A stretch of DNA of 41,501 bases. Origin: Trachipleistophora hominis. Lineage: Eukaryota > Microsporidia > Pleistophoridae. The notes beneath the pieces were generated by a model that was not told the DNA's origin, searched no databases, and saw nothing but the letters and a program-made list of their open reading frames with translations. Below are positions 31,063-40,648 of the stretch, one piece after another (positions within the stretch are counted from its first letter, which is position 1; each line of letters starts with the position of its first letter). The stretch lies in contig JH993832.1 in assembly GCA_000316135.1 (NCBI GenBank), positions 137,973 through 179,473 on the forward strand. Direction: 5' to 3'. Made by a program: the position numbers and the translations under genes.

Positions 31063-32600
31063 ATGAAAATCGGGAGCACTGATAACAGAACGATGCTCGT
31101 AACCACGAGGAGTGCACGGGTTCTTCTTAATAAGATGAAAACGTATAATTTGATAAAAATTTATTCCGCATACGATGTCTCAAGCATAATCGCCACAGAT
31201 CTTTTAATAACCGTGCTGGAGAAAGAGTGTATAAAATATGAGTTAGCAGTTTGTGAGACGGTTGAGAAGATTAATTGTGAGGAAGAGAGCATTCTGCACA
31301 TTTATGTCGATTTGTATCCTCGGAAGGACCTTGGTGGTTTGTATATAGGATTGGCGGTCAAGAAAAAGCTTCTAAAATGGAATCGTGGTCACGAGAGTAA
31401 CAAATCTGGCCGAGCTGATGAAGATGCATCAGAAATTGAAGGAAATCGTGCGGGTCGTAGGGAATTTTGTCGGAGAATACCACTGATGAAGTTAATACTG
31501 ACAGAAGTAACGGATGCGCCCATGATGCTTCTTTTTTATCCTGTGAATACAACGAGTGCAGATGTAATGATGACGCATACTCAATCCTGACCCTTTATTC
31601 GATGGTAAAAATGCTGAACCTTATAGGAAACGAAACATTATGGCCTATTTTAATCTATTTTTCATACTACGACGTGTTTTATAGAAATGGTGCAGAATGC
31701 GATGTATGTAATAGCATCCTACTCGAACTAAAATACGAATTAGAAAAAAATGAAACTAACCAGGTAGTCAGCGGTACATTTGAGGCATCTAATAGCGAAA
31801 CTAATGTAACCAATGCTCTTCTCTACAAGCGTGACATAAATCTGCCCTATCTATTTTCCACGAACCTTTATCTAACACTAAATAACAACATAACCTTCTT
31901 AGTTCAAAAGAAGATATTTACCAAGATAAAATCAGAAACGAAGTTGAACGAATTTCTTGCAAAATCAGGCATTTCCATACAAATGGCCAAGGAATCGTTT
32001 ATTAACCTGTGTAAAAAATACAAAGATTTGATTTATCAAACACTGCCGCAGTCATTCGTTTTTATGAAAAAATACGATAACGATGTAAAAATAACAGGGA
32101 TAGAAAGTTACTATCTGATGCTTAGTTATCTTTTTTATGAGAAACCGTATTTTTGTGTTCAATCTCTACATAAGAAGAAATACATAGATTTGACCGTTAC
32201 ATGTAAAAAGAACACCGGTTATAACGGCCAACGCATAAACTTAGAGAATGGTTTTGATGATAACATTCGTAATTTTGAACAAAGTCAGGATTATGACGAA
32301 AAGAATGCAAGTAAGTCTAGGACCAGTGCCGGCTCGTACTCTTTGAAAGAGAAAAACGTGTATTTTTTACTCATGCACACCTTTAAAGAGAATATAAAAA
32401 AGATCAAACAGGTTAACAACGTTAAAATACTGTTTTTAAGTACAGATACCAACAATTTGGTGTTTATAAAGGAACTTTATAGAATTTTTGTTCTATTCTT
32501 TAATCTGCTAGGTATCAGCAACAGATTTATAATCCTGCTAGAAAAGTATGACAAAGAAAGAGCGCTAATCTACGGCAAAAAGAAAAAAGCTGAGGATTAG
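31063..32600 (+). CDS. CDC45: CDC45 replication initiation factor, one apparent frameshift
   Basis: Two overlapping frames, 31063-31590 and 31467-32600, together give one Cdc45-like protein of about 510 residues (human 566). Cdc45 is part of the CMG replicative helicase. N-terminal piece: RVLLNKMKTYNLIKIYSAYDVSSIIATDLL matches the DHH-like first strand and helix of Cdc45, then a charged linker. C-terminal piece: DDAYSILTLYSMVKMLNLIGNETLWPILIYFS matches the helix pair before LWWAIVG in the human protein. INLPYLFSTNLYLTL, KLNEFLAKSGISIQMAKESF (human LQEFLADMGLPLKQVKQKF) and FVFMKKYDND-ITGIESYYLMLSYLF also align. The frame must change by -1, as if one base is missing, between 31461 and 31590; T4 at 31465-31468 and T6 at 31532-31537 are candidates. 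The function is essential, so a sequencing error or programmed shift is likelier than loss. Confidence 0.8.
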
Positions 32601-32881
32601 CGGTGAAATTCTCGATAACAAAGGAATGGCACTGCTGGTATCAAAAAAAGATGTCAGATATTTTATTAAAAAATGTCTGAAACTGTAGCATAGGTGTAAC
32701 AGAATAGATATGATAAGCACCACGTTACAAACGTAAATAGATAAAGAATAATAAGGCGCGATGAAAACGCTTGCAACCGTTGGAAGAAACGGTGCTGCTA
32801 TGCAGCGGATTGTATACTCCGATCAACTTAAAATAAAAGTAATTTTAGTAAGTTATTGTTTCCTTGTGAAAATGAACATAT
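32601..32881. other. Convergent intergenic region with small hairpins
   Basis: 281 bp between CDC45 and ferredoxin stops. ACCGTT-6 nt-AACGGT (about 32778-32795) and GCTGC-TAT-GCAGC (about 32797-32809) are adjacent perfect hairpins in an otherwise AT-rich stretch. They could be 3'-end signals or part of a small RNA. Confidence 0.4.
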
Positions 32882-33256
32882 CTAGTGTGGTTGTGGTTTA
32901 AACCCGTCGACTGCCATGTTCCTTGTAGCTCTAGGTAATTTTATAGTGCTGTTCCTCAATCTTTCATCGACCCTTACTTGGCATCCCAATCGTGACGTGT
33001 TACATGGCATGAATGCCTGTTCAAGTAAATCGTATTCTCGATCGCTTGGTTCTTCCAGCGAATTGTATAACTTTTTGTCTAATATAACATGGCAAGTGGA
33101 ACAGGCCAGGCTTCCTTCACATGCACCTTCTAGATCAATCTTATTAGCATGTGCCACTTCCAAAAGAGTTTTCCCTGGTACTGAGAATACCTCCTTTGGT
33201 GTTTTATCCAAAAATATAAAATTTATAAGTTTTTCATCCTTAACATTCTTAAGCAT
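32882..33256 (-). CDS. YAH1: Mitosomal-type [2Fe-2S] ferredoxin (adrenodoxin/Yah1 family)
   Basis: 124 residues. Electron carrier for Fe-S cluster assembly in the mitosome. The cluster ligands are C46, C52, C55 and C92 in the classic CX5CX2C-X36-C arrangement (GACEGSLACSTCHV and LGCQVR). The core motifs EVAHANKIDLEGACEGSLACSTC, EEPSDREYDLLE and ATRNMAVDGFKP are textbook adrenodoxin type. The N-terminus before the first beta strand is only about 8 residues, so there is no long presequence. Import would rely on a short or internal signal, as for other microsporidian mitosomal proteins. Start ATG 33256 with CCC about 17 bases upstream. Confidence 0.95.
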   Translation of the reverse strand: MLKNVKDEKLINFIFLDKTPKEVFSVPGKTLLEVAHANKIDLEGACEGSLACSTCHVILDKKLYNSLEEPSDREYDLLEQAFMPCNTSRLGCQVRVDERLRNSTIKLPRATRNMAVDGFKPQPH

Positions 33257-34463
33257 TGGTGAGCAGTTGAGAGGGCTGCATTAATTCTATATTTGAGAAA
33301 TCAAAAATTTCTAAAGAAATGCATTGAGCTCGTCATCATCAAATACGTGCATTTCTGCATGTCTTTGTGGTTTGTTGAGTATTTTTTAAATACGTTTATT
33401 TTGGTTATAGATAGTACGTATATCATAAAAAACACAACGGTTGCTTTGTGAAATAAATACCGGTAAAAACGATCTGATCCATTAACTAAATAAACATCCG
33501 TGGTAGGTAATTAAAAATATAGTGACAAAATTATTCAAAAGTGAATAAATGTTGAAGATCAATAATTTCTATAATTATCATATCTTATAGCAACTTGTTC
33601 TACATTAAAAATATTAGGAAGAGATAGTGTCATAAACGTTCATCTATAATACTTATATCATCATTACAATGACAGGTGTTAGATATTTAGATAAATATAT
33701 TGGTTACTGTTTCTATAATAATATAGAATTTGTTTTTTACATTCTTAGTGCTTATATTATCAACGTTCATCTTCGTTGTACCGTTCCATTGCGAAATAAA
33801 AACAGGTAAAAATTGACACTAAACACAGATTAATGAATCAGGAATAACTATTTTATATAAAATTCTGCTAATGAATGAATTGTGATTGTTCAAATGCGGC
33901 ATAAAAGGTATGCAATTGGTAAATTAAATTCTTTTTTATTGAATAACATATCGATAGTTATTTATTAAGGTATGTATTATAGTAGGTAATAATAATAAAG
34001 GAAATATTTAACTATCAAATCTATATAACCAGGTAAACATGTATTTTTACAAAAATAAATATGATACAGCCAATCATATAGTACAATATATTGCGATTCT
34101 CGATGCTCTGACATATGATAACAGTAATCGTTGTAAATTATAGCCAAAAACATTTATTAATTAATATTCTGATATTTCTGGCCGATACAACGATAAACAT
34201 CGAACACACAAATAAAAGTATTGATGACGATCCCAACAAATTAAAAAAACTCCAATAACATGGTATATTAATTAATAAATACATTTACGTTCAGGAAGAC
34301 AGGATAATATCGTAATATTTTATTTATCTCTGATTCCTTGTAGTTTGACTATTTTGTGTGCAAGAAATCTGTTAAATCACGGTTGGCGCCACAAAGTATA
34401 ATAATATAGGTTTTAATAAACGTTTTTAAAATTATTATCGATATCCCATGGCATAGCATCTTA
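33257..34463. other. Non-coding stretch (1.2 kb)
   Basis: AT-rich with no convincing ORF. Two short fuzzy similarities exist inside it (a GAAATAAA-A-C-GGTAAAAA word near 33449 and near 33795), too weak to call a repeat. The ferredoxin promoter lies at its left end. Confidence 0.45.
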
Positions 34464-35287
34464 CTACTTCTCTAGAACACTTTGAACAAACACACGATAC
34501 ATGTCTAAGTTCCTTTTTCTATTAATCAACAGTCTCTTATCCATCATAAATTCTACTATTTTCAACTTGCCGACAATACTTTTGAAATATTCTTCGTCAA
34601 AAAAATATGTCAAAGTTCCATCATTTCTCATGTAAAAATTTGGTTCAATAACTTTATCACTCTTGTACCTCAGCTGTACCATATCCAAAACACCGTAGTC
34701 TTTAAAATACAGCCGTCCCTCTGGATTCAAAGCGTTATATGCCTTTTCTAGGATATGGGCATGGTATTTCGGCTCGATGGACGACAAAGTGAAAATGAGA
34801 AGTATCGCATCAAAACCGCCGGGAGTGGCGTATCTGAGATCAAGTCATGAACAAAGAAAACACCCTTATATTTTTGCTGATATATACTTATCGCCTGCGG
34901 TGAGAAATCGCAACCATGAACATCAAAACGGGACTCGCCTCTTGCAGACGTTGCGCTATTTTCCTCTTCATTAATTTTAAGGAAATGATGCAACGAACTT
35001 CCTACACCACAACCAAGTTCTAAAATTCTTCGCCTATTCAGGATATCCTTAAACTCTTCAATGAGCCATTTTCGTTTCTTAAAAAAATTGTCTTTGTGCA
35101 TTCTGTAGAATTTATCCCAACTTTTCTTGCTGTTAATTTCGAAACTGTTTCTAGAAATACACAGATTATCGTCATTTACTTTTTTTAAAGCCTTTTCCAA
35201 AACGTCATCTTTGATTTCCTCCTTGTCCCACGCGTTAAAATCGTTTTTGTTAGCTAGATCAACCAATTTTCGATCACGAAGCAGCAT
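34464..35287 (-). CDS. METTL6: METTL2/6/8-type tRNA m3C methyltransferase, one apparent frameshift
   Basis: Frames 35287-34748 and 34787-34464 together read as a ~274-residue SAM-dependent methyltransferase (human METTL6 284 aa). The family makes 3-methylcytidine at tRNA position 32. Seen in order: SWDKFYRMHKDNFFKKRKWLIEEF; motif I ILELGCGVGSSLHHFL; HGCDFSPQAIS (family signature CDFSP.AI); then after the shift LSSIEPKYHAHILEKAYNALNPEGRLYFKDYGVLD (human L..V.P.K...L..I...LKPG....FRDYG..D), FYMRNDGTLTYFFDEEYF and the final YRVFVQS. The shift sits at the CCC/GGG run 34821-34823: with one more C the family sequence P-x-GGFDAILL continues, so one base is missing, or a -1 shift occurs. Start ATG 35287 has CCC three bases upstream. 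The short N-terminus matches METTL6 more than METTL2/8. Confidence 0.85.
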
Positions 35288-36304
35288 TAGGGTCTAAATT
35301 TTACAATTACAAAAAATCGTGCACCCAATAAAGCCTTTTATACCAAAAATTCTTAAAAAAATAACTTTTATAAGACTTGTCTATCATAAAGGGTCTATCT
35401 TTAATTGATATACAACAATTTTTACTAAAAACACAAATTTTGAAATAGCAAATGTTAGCATCAAATACACGCTTTTGGTGATACTGTGAGATGTTTCGTT
35501 TTGTAGAATTCATTTAATTAAGAATTTATACTCTCTCCACTTAGCTAAACTTTCTCAGTACGCAGAATACCAACCGTGATTGATGTCTTTAGTTCGTTAA
35601 ATATTTTTTTAAGTGCATGCAAATGTGATTTCATCACATTTAAAAGAAAAACGAGATGACTGTAAATTAAAAACGCACTTAATTGTGTACTGTTCACAGT
35701 GTAGAAAGAGTTTACTTATACGAGTAAACACAGTGTGGTACATCGTTATAAGAAACAGAAATTTTCTTAAAAGCATGTAGGTCACGAATCAAATAAATAT
35801 CTAATTATATTGTCAGTTATGGGAATGCAATTCTATAGTTTGCTCGATTAAAAATATTCCATCTCGGAATAATAAATAAAAATGTTGGTAGCGCTCATGA
35901 TGTATTCTTAGTAATTTAACGTTATTTCTTAAAAACAGGGAAAAACATAAAACATTGGTAACGGGAAGAGTGGCCAATAAATATACTTAAGATTAAAAAT
36001 GAAAATTTGATCTTTGATCATAAAGTTGATGAAAAGGTTTAACATTGATTACTACCAGGAAATTTACTTTAGGAATCCGAAGGGAAAGCAGCACAACAAA
36101 TGAGCAATTGAAATTAACGTGCCAATAAAGATATAACTATTAGCATGACTATAAGCCAAAGGAGTATAATTCATAAAGATGGAAGCAATGAAACAGCAAC
36201 ACTTAATCACAGCTACAAAGTTTTCAATAAAATGAAGACGTTCGAACAACAAAGCTTCAATAGAACGAAGACATCCAAGAAAACAATCCAAATAATCAGA
36301 ACTT
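35288..36304. other. Intergenic region
   Basis: About 1 kb between two minus-strand genes. Contains copy 2 of the dispersed block (35370-35424) and a hairpin GTTTACT-6 nt-AGTAAAC (35710-35729) flanked by ACAGTGTAG / ACAGTGTGG. Small ORFs at 36064-36345 on both strands have no ATG with a start motif and are not called. Confidence 0.45.
35370..35424. repeat. Dispersed ~53-bp block, copy 2
   Basis: Diverged copy of 1188-1240: AAGACTTGTCTATCATAA then GGGTCTATCTTTAATT and ATATA-ACAA-TTTTT in the same order and spacing. It lies about 80 bp upstream of the methyltransferase start. Confidence 0.5.
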
Positions 36305-36934
36305 TTACTCAATCTGGGCCATTAATTCTTCAACTCTCCTTTTAAACTTATCACTTTCTTTTATCGAATTTACTTTCTCAGCAATTTTTTCTTTCGTCTC
36401 CTTTGCCTTCCTTCGTATTTCTTCGACAATTACGTTTTGTCTTTCAACCTCGTTGAAGTACTTCCATCCAAATTTAGAGCACAAGTCTTTCATGTAATAG
36501 AACCTTCTAATCGGATCAGCCGTGTACTTGAGCATAGCCCTCGGACATACCATACACTGTGTGGCAACAAGATCATCAGGACAGCTATCGTGCACGGTAA
36601 GAAGAGAGAGCGCACACTGCCCTTTGTATTTTTTCTTTGGCACCATACGCCTGACGATACGCGTGAACAGCATGGCGGGTGATCGGTGATGAAAAGGACC
36701 CCTCAGCGGATTCGTAAGTTTCCTCTTATTCAAGAAATCTTTAAATCGACCAACACCCCGTTCAATAGGCCCGGTAAAAACAATGTTCTCGGTATGCACA
36801 ACAGTGACTGGCACGCCCTCCAGTATGTTCTTGGCAACGAAAGTTGCAAGTTTACCGGCAACATGGTCTTTTGCATTGATAACGATCTCACGTGACTGGT
36901 TATTGTGCTCGTATGTTCTGTTCGGGTTGTACAT
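36305..36934 (-). CDS. RPL13A: Ribosomal protein uL13 (L13a/L16)
   Basis: 209 residues, full length for the eukaryotic family. Large-subunit protein near the tRNA exit side. Signatures: NAKDHVAGKLATFVAKNILEGVPVTVVHTENIVFTG (binding fold start), PLRGPFHHRSPAMLFTRIVRRMVPKKKYKG, then a long C-terminal eukaryote-specific helix rich in Lys/Glu. The start ATG at 36934 is fixed by ACCCTGGAGG immediately upstream, and an A/T element follows further up, shared with eL32. Frame intact. Neighbour eL32 lies upstream on the same strand (557 bp spacer). Confidence 0.96.
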   Translation of the reverse strand: MYNPNRTYEHNNQSREIVINAKDHVAGKLATFVAKNILEGVPVTVVHTENIVFTGPIERGVGRFKDFLNKRKLTNPLRGPFHHRSPAMLFTRIVRRMVPKKKYKGQCALSLLTVHDSCPDDLVATQCMVCPRAMLKYTADPIRRFYYMKDLCSKFGWKYFNEVERQNVIVEEIRRKAKETKEKIAEKVNSIKESDKFKRRVEELMAQIE

Positions 36935-36975
36935 CCTCCAGGGTAAAGAATTTTAATTTTTTAGTAAAAAATTTT
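36935..36975 (-). promoter_or_regulatory. Ribosomal-protein upstream element of uL13
   Basis: Plus-strand 36955-36975 reads AATTTTTTAGTAAAAAATTT, an AT near-palindrome centred on TAG/CTA, and 36935-36944 is ACCCTGGAGG on the minus strand next to the ATG. The same pair, A/T element plus ACCCTG, precedes eL32. Confidence 0.6.
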
Positions 36976-37491
36976 ATTGTGGATTGTAACGCCTTTTTTA
37001 CCAGACATGTGCTCGTTTATCACGTCCTTCTACTCATACACATTTTTATGGTTCGCAGGGATCGATCAACATTATCATTTTGTGGTTCACGGATCAACCT
37101 GATGCATCAGCCCGTACTACAATAAAATGATGAAACCACGTACATCATATACCCTGATACATAGAATACCTTCAACGATAAGGTTGTGATCATTTAACAA
37201 AATATACTATTTCAGTTATACCTACCTGTTTTTGATGTGAAGACGTGCTTAATCCAATCATTCTCATGCCAAACAGACTATGCCCATTAGTTTGTACGTA
37301 TTGATATGGATACAACGTATTTTGTGTTAATCACGTTTTATAACATTAAAATTTTTATCACAATAGCTACGCAATACATAACAGAAAAGAAAATGTAAAA
37401 AATCTTTGAAAGCAGTGCTTACTACCACACGAATGCACGAACAACAAGGGGACTAACGCACAAATAATAACTTATATCAAATAAAGGAGTT
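36976..37491. other. Spacer between uL13 promoter and eL32 stop
   Basis: About 515 bp, no gene seen. A 77-codon ORF (36892-37125) overlaps the uL13 start and promoter and is rejected. Confidence 0.45.
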
Positions 37492-37908
37492 TTACTTCGC
37501 ATCCTCAACCAGCTTACCGGTTCGATTGGTTACTACAATGTTGTACTCGTCAGCTTTCGACACAATCTCAATCCTTTTTTTCGCTCCCACACCATGTCTA
37601 ATCTCCGCACAGTAATACGTGTTTAAGGATTTCAGCGCTTCCAATTCCCTAACATTGCTCACCATTACCTTCCTATATCCATCAGGTGTCAGATTCTTGA
37701 TCACACTAGCGGTCTTGAATCCCTTGTTTGGCATTGAGATCGTGCCACGGAACTTTCTTCGCACACGATTGTCGATTCCTCGTGGATGACGCCACGATGG
37801 CTTTACGCGCTTGAATCGATCAGATTTAAAGCGGTTGAATGTCTTCTTACACTTTGAGGTGTTTATCTCTGTCAGAACATTCTCTAGCTGTGCAACCGGC
37901 TGTGCCAT
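37492..37908 (-). CDS. RPL32: Ribosomal protein eL32
   Basis: 138 residues, normal length. Signatures: KTFNRFKSDRFKRVKPSWRHPRGIDNRVRRKFRGTISMPNKGF and YCAEIRHGVGAKKRIEIVSKADEYNIVVTN, which are diagnostic for eL32 (family core W-RPRGID-RVRR-FKG). Large-subunit protein, cytosolic ribosome. The start ATG at 37908 is preceded by ACCCTGAGA and, 15-32 bases upstream, the A/T element. It sits upstream of uL13 on the same strand, each with its own promoter, so it is a neighbour and not an operon partner. Confidence 0.97.
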   Translation of the reverse strand: MAQPVAQLENVLTEINTSKCKKTFNRFKSDRFKRVKPSWRHPRGIDNRVRRKFRGTISMPNKGFKTASVIKNLTPDGYRKVMVSNVRELEALKSLNTYYCAEIRHGVGAKKRIEIVSKADEYNIVVTNRTGKLVEDAK

Positions 37909-37940
37909 TCTCAGGGTGTCAAAAATTTTTTAGTAAAAAA
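37909..37940 (-). promoter_or_regulatory. Ribosomal-protein upstream element of eL32
   Basis: ACCCTGAGA adjoins the ATG and, on the plus strand, 37924-37940 reads AATTTTTTAGTAAAAAA. Compared with uL13, the A/T element is identical over 17 bases and lies 5 bases closer to the ATG. Confidence 0.6.
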
Positions 37941-39856
37941 CAGCGTTGCGAAAACGAAAGAAAAACAAAGAATGGTGAAGAGTAGAATCACCTAATCGCA
38001 TGTTTAATAAAACGTTTTACAGAGTAGAAGTTAACCATTGATATACAATATGTAAATATCATTCGAGAAATAATAGTTATGATTGATTATGAACCGGTAA
38101 AAAAGAGTAAACGTATAAATATTAATGGGTAAAATAACAGAAAAGAACATGGTTTACGTATACAAATTTATAATTTGTCTGTTTAAATGATGGTTACACA
38201 GGAATATTGCTTTTTCGAGAGAACTTTTAATTATCATTTCAAATAATACCAACTCTTGACGTTTTCGCTGAACATACTATTGTTTAAGGCCGTTGTCTAT
38301 GAATAAACAAGTCACATTGAACAAATAAACATTTGTTGTGATGTTTTGCATTGTGATCGTCTGCATTATTCTAAGTATGAAACAAGAAAATAAATTGGCG
38401 TCTTTAAAATTTAATTATTCTGTCTTTGCTCTTGATATTTTTTTCACACTATCTGTGCTTTTAAAAAATGTTCCTGATGCTTAATGTTTTGTTAGGAGCG
38501 GTGTTGCCTCTATACATCACTAGTAGAAAATGTTTAACAACGTTTTATGAAATGTTGTTAAATACAGCAGTGTAATTTTACACATTGATTGAAGTTTAAA
38601 ATGCAATGTTTTATTTTTACAAGTAAACCAAGTTTTTATTCGATCTAAGTCTGTTGTTCAGCTTATAGAGTGTTTTATTGCTAGTGATATCTTTTTTAAA
38701 GGAAATAAATTGTAAGTTTTATATTTTTACAATAAAAACAACTAATGCTCGCCTATTTTTCATTGGAAGGAAGATTTCTGTTTTTTACCAGCATAATAGA
38801 TATAAGCACAGTAATTTAGTCTTATTGGATTTTTAAATAATAATTTTAGATCAATCAACAATACTAATAAAAAGACAATGCACCAACTGGATTGGTTAAT
38901 TCATTATAAAAATTTATTGCGTGTTTTGATAAGGAATATATGTTAGATCATGTCATGCAATTTTTATGTTCTGGAATTTACAAAGTAATCTTTTATTAAC
39001 GATACTTAGAGCAAATATCGCTTCCAGCTGACAAATGTTTTTTGACCTCTACCGGGGAACGTAAATAGCAGGAAAATGCTTAAATTGAAAGAGAAATTTA
39101 AGATTGGTTGCCTTTTAAAGGAAAGGGATAATGTAATTGACAGCGACCTTTATATGTTCAGTCCCTGATGTGTACTCGGCATTATACTTTGAACCACCTT
39201 AAGTGCTTTAAGTAGGTTGTTGCACCAGTGGGAAATTGTGAATCCCATCGAACACCAATGCTCGCAAAAAGGTTGGTGCTAGCGCGAAAAAAAACGTTCG
39301 TGCATTTTTTGGCAGTTATCGTGAATGTGTAGATTAATAAAACGAGACCATGTCTCGCCATAATGTTGGTCCGTCATCCCTTTTAAGTAAATTTCTTTGT
39401 TAAAAAATTTCAAGATAGAAAAAAGTGAATTTTAATAGATGTATATCGGTTCAAATTTTCGTTTTATGAAATAAGTATTTCAACTAGCGATTGAATCATA
39501 AAACGAAGCTGACAAGAGAATCTACTACTAAAATGTTGTGATAAAAATACAACTATGATGCATGAGTACGTGTTTTAAAATAATTTGATGTCATGGTGCG
39601 ATATCTATAAATATGTCATATGATCTGAATAATGACATCATTCATCCTACAAAATCTGATTTCTGCTTGATAGCTATTAAAAATAAGTTAATCAATAAAA
39701 TTATAGATAAAATGTTTATTATACGTTTTTCATACTAATTTTTGCTATCAATTACGAAATTATATTTAGTTTTTATAGGTTCCTAAAATGGTATGTCATC
39801 CATCATAGGATGTCATACAGTATTTATAAGATAAATTTTGACCCCTCCTATTTCAA
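37941..39856. other. Non-coding stretch (1.9 kb) with hairpin cluster
   Basis: No supported ORF. The left part (to about 39000) is AT-rich and featureless apart from the eL32 upstream DNA. The part 39040-39360 has raised G+C and a dense run of hairpins, annotated separately. Confidence 0.5.
39079..39357 (+). ncRNA. Hairpin-rich candidate non-coding RNA of unknown family
   Basis: Successive stems: CTTAAATT/AATTTAAG (39079-39102, 8 bp); AACC-CTTAA/TTAAG-GGTT with a 2x2 internal loop (39192-39218); GTGGGA/TCCCAT with a G-T pair (39228-39248); CACCAA/TTGGTG (39253-39278); an A8/T6 stem (39287-39310); CGAGAC-CAT-GTCTCG (39343-39357). T6 at 39305-39310 could end a Pol III transcript. No match to tRNA, 5S, U6, U2 or 7SL signatures that I know. 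Orientation and ends are inferred; an A/T-rich control region of equal length in this window does not show such density. Confidence 0.4.
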
Positions 39857-40648
39857 ATGGTATTTCTTTATTTAAATTATTGTCGTACTGCAATAGTTGC
39901 TGATGTTTTGATCGAAGCAAGGAAACGATTTGAAGATCTTCCTTGTAAAAGTATGGCTGTAGGCATTATAGTGCTCGGTATAATCTTGTTAATCTTCGGA
40001 ATGTTACTTAAAAAACCATCTCTTTCGCTGGTTATGACGTTGTTTTTCACACATATTATCTGGTGCCTGTTTGAAAATTACGGAATGGGATATTTATTGG
40101 TTTTAGAACTCCCGGCATCACAACGAGAAGCTACTCAAAACTTTTTGAATGATATAAACGAGTATAAATTACTGGTAGTAGTAACGATATTAGTTATTGC
40201 TTTTGTTATATCAGTGCTGTCAATCATACTTATAAAATCACACTCACCAGCTATTTTTATTACGCTAACCGGATTAGCGTGTGAGGGATACATATACAGA
40301 ATTCTTTACAAACTTGATATTACTAACATTTACATGAGAGGGTTCGTTTACATGTTGATTTATGTTGTACTTCTGTGGCTTTATGTTGTACTTCCCTCTA
40401 TGATTCTTCCATTTATATTCACATTTTTGGGATCTTTGATGATTACCTGTGGACTGGAGGTTCTTTACAACTTTGAATGGAATTTCCTGGAAGTAATATG
40501 TTCAAGTTACCAATGTTTGGATGCAAACATGAACAAGGAAGCAAGTATGGTTGCATATCTAGTTACATTATTTTCATTCGCACTTGGGTTTGGCATACAA
40601 ATCCCAACGATCTTGAAGTTGCACAAGAAGAAACCACCAGTTAAGTAA
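39857..40648 (+). CDS. Multi-pass membrane protein, possibly TMEM198/DUF4203-like
   Basis: 263 residues, start ATG 39857 with CCCC twelve to fifteen bases upstream (ACCCCTCC). Hydrophobic segments at about 34-51, 57-75, 104-126, 131-150, 161-179, 181-203 and 231-252, so about seven membrane helices. A basic tail KLHKKKPPVK follows, which puts the C-terminus in the cytosol by the positive-inside rule and resembles a KKXX-like ER signal without matching it exactly. A soluble loop (about 76-103, ELPASQREATQNFLNDINEYK) lies between helices 2 and 3. The helix count and arrangement recall DUF4203 (TMEM198/TM7SF3) proteins, but no signature proves this. Function unknown; a transport or sorting role would be a guess. 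Confidence 0.75.
   Translation: MVFLYLNYCRTAIVADVLIEARKRFEDLPCKSMAVGIIVLGIILLIFGMLLKKPSLSLVMTLFFTHIIWCLFENYGMGYLLVLELPASQREATQNFLNDINEYKLLVVVTILVIAFVISVLSIILIKSHSPAIFITLTGLACEGYIYRILYKLDITNIYMRGFVYMLIYVVLLWLYVVLPSMILPFIFTFLGSLMITCGLEVLYNFEWNFLEVICSSYQCLDANMNKEASMVAYLVTLFSFALGFGIQIPTILKLHKKKPPVK

Noticed and set aside
32916..33284. 122-codon plus-strand ORF
   Set aside because: Antisense shadow of the ferredoxin gene.
33431..33830. Fuzzy repeat with GAAATAAA...GGTAAAAA
   Set aside because: Similarity limited to a few AT-rich words; not distinguishable from composition without a computed score.
36064..36345. 82-codon minus-strand and 66-codon plus-strand ORFs overlapping the uL13 stop
   Set aside because: The minus one starts with TTG and has an ATG only late; the plus one overlaps the uL13 end and has no start motif. 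Neither resembles a known protein.
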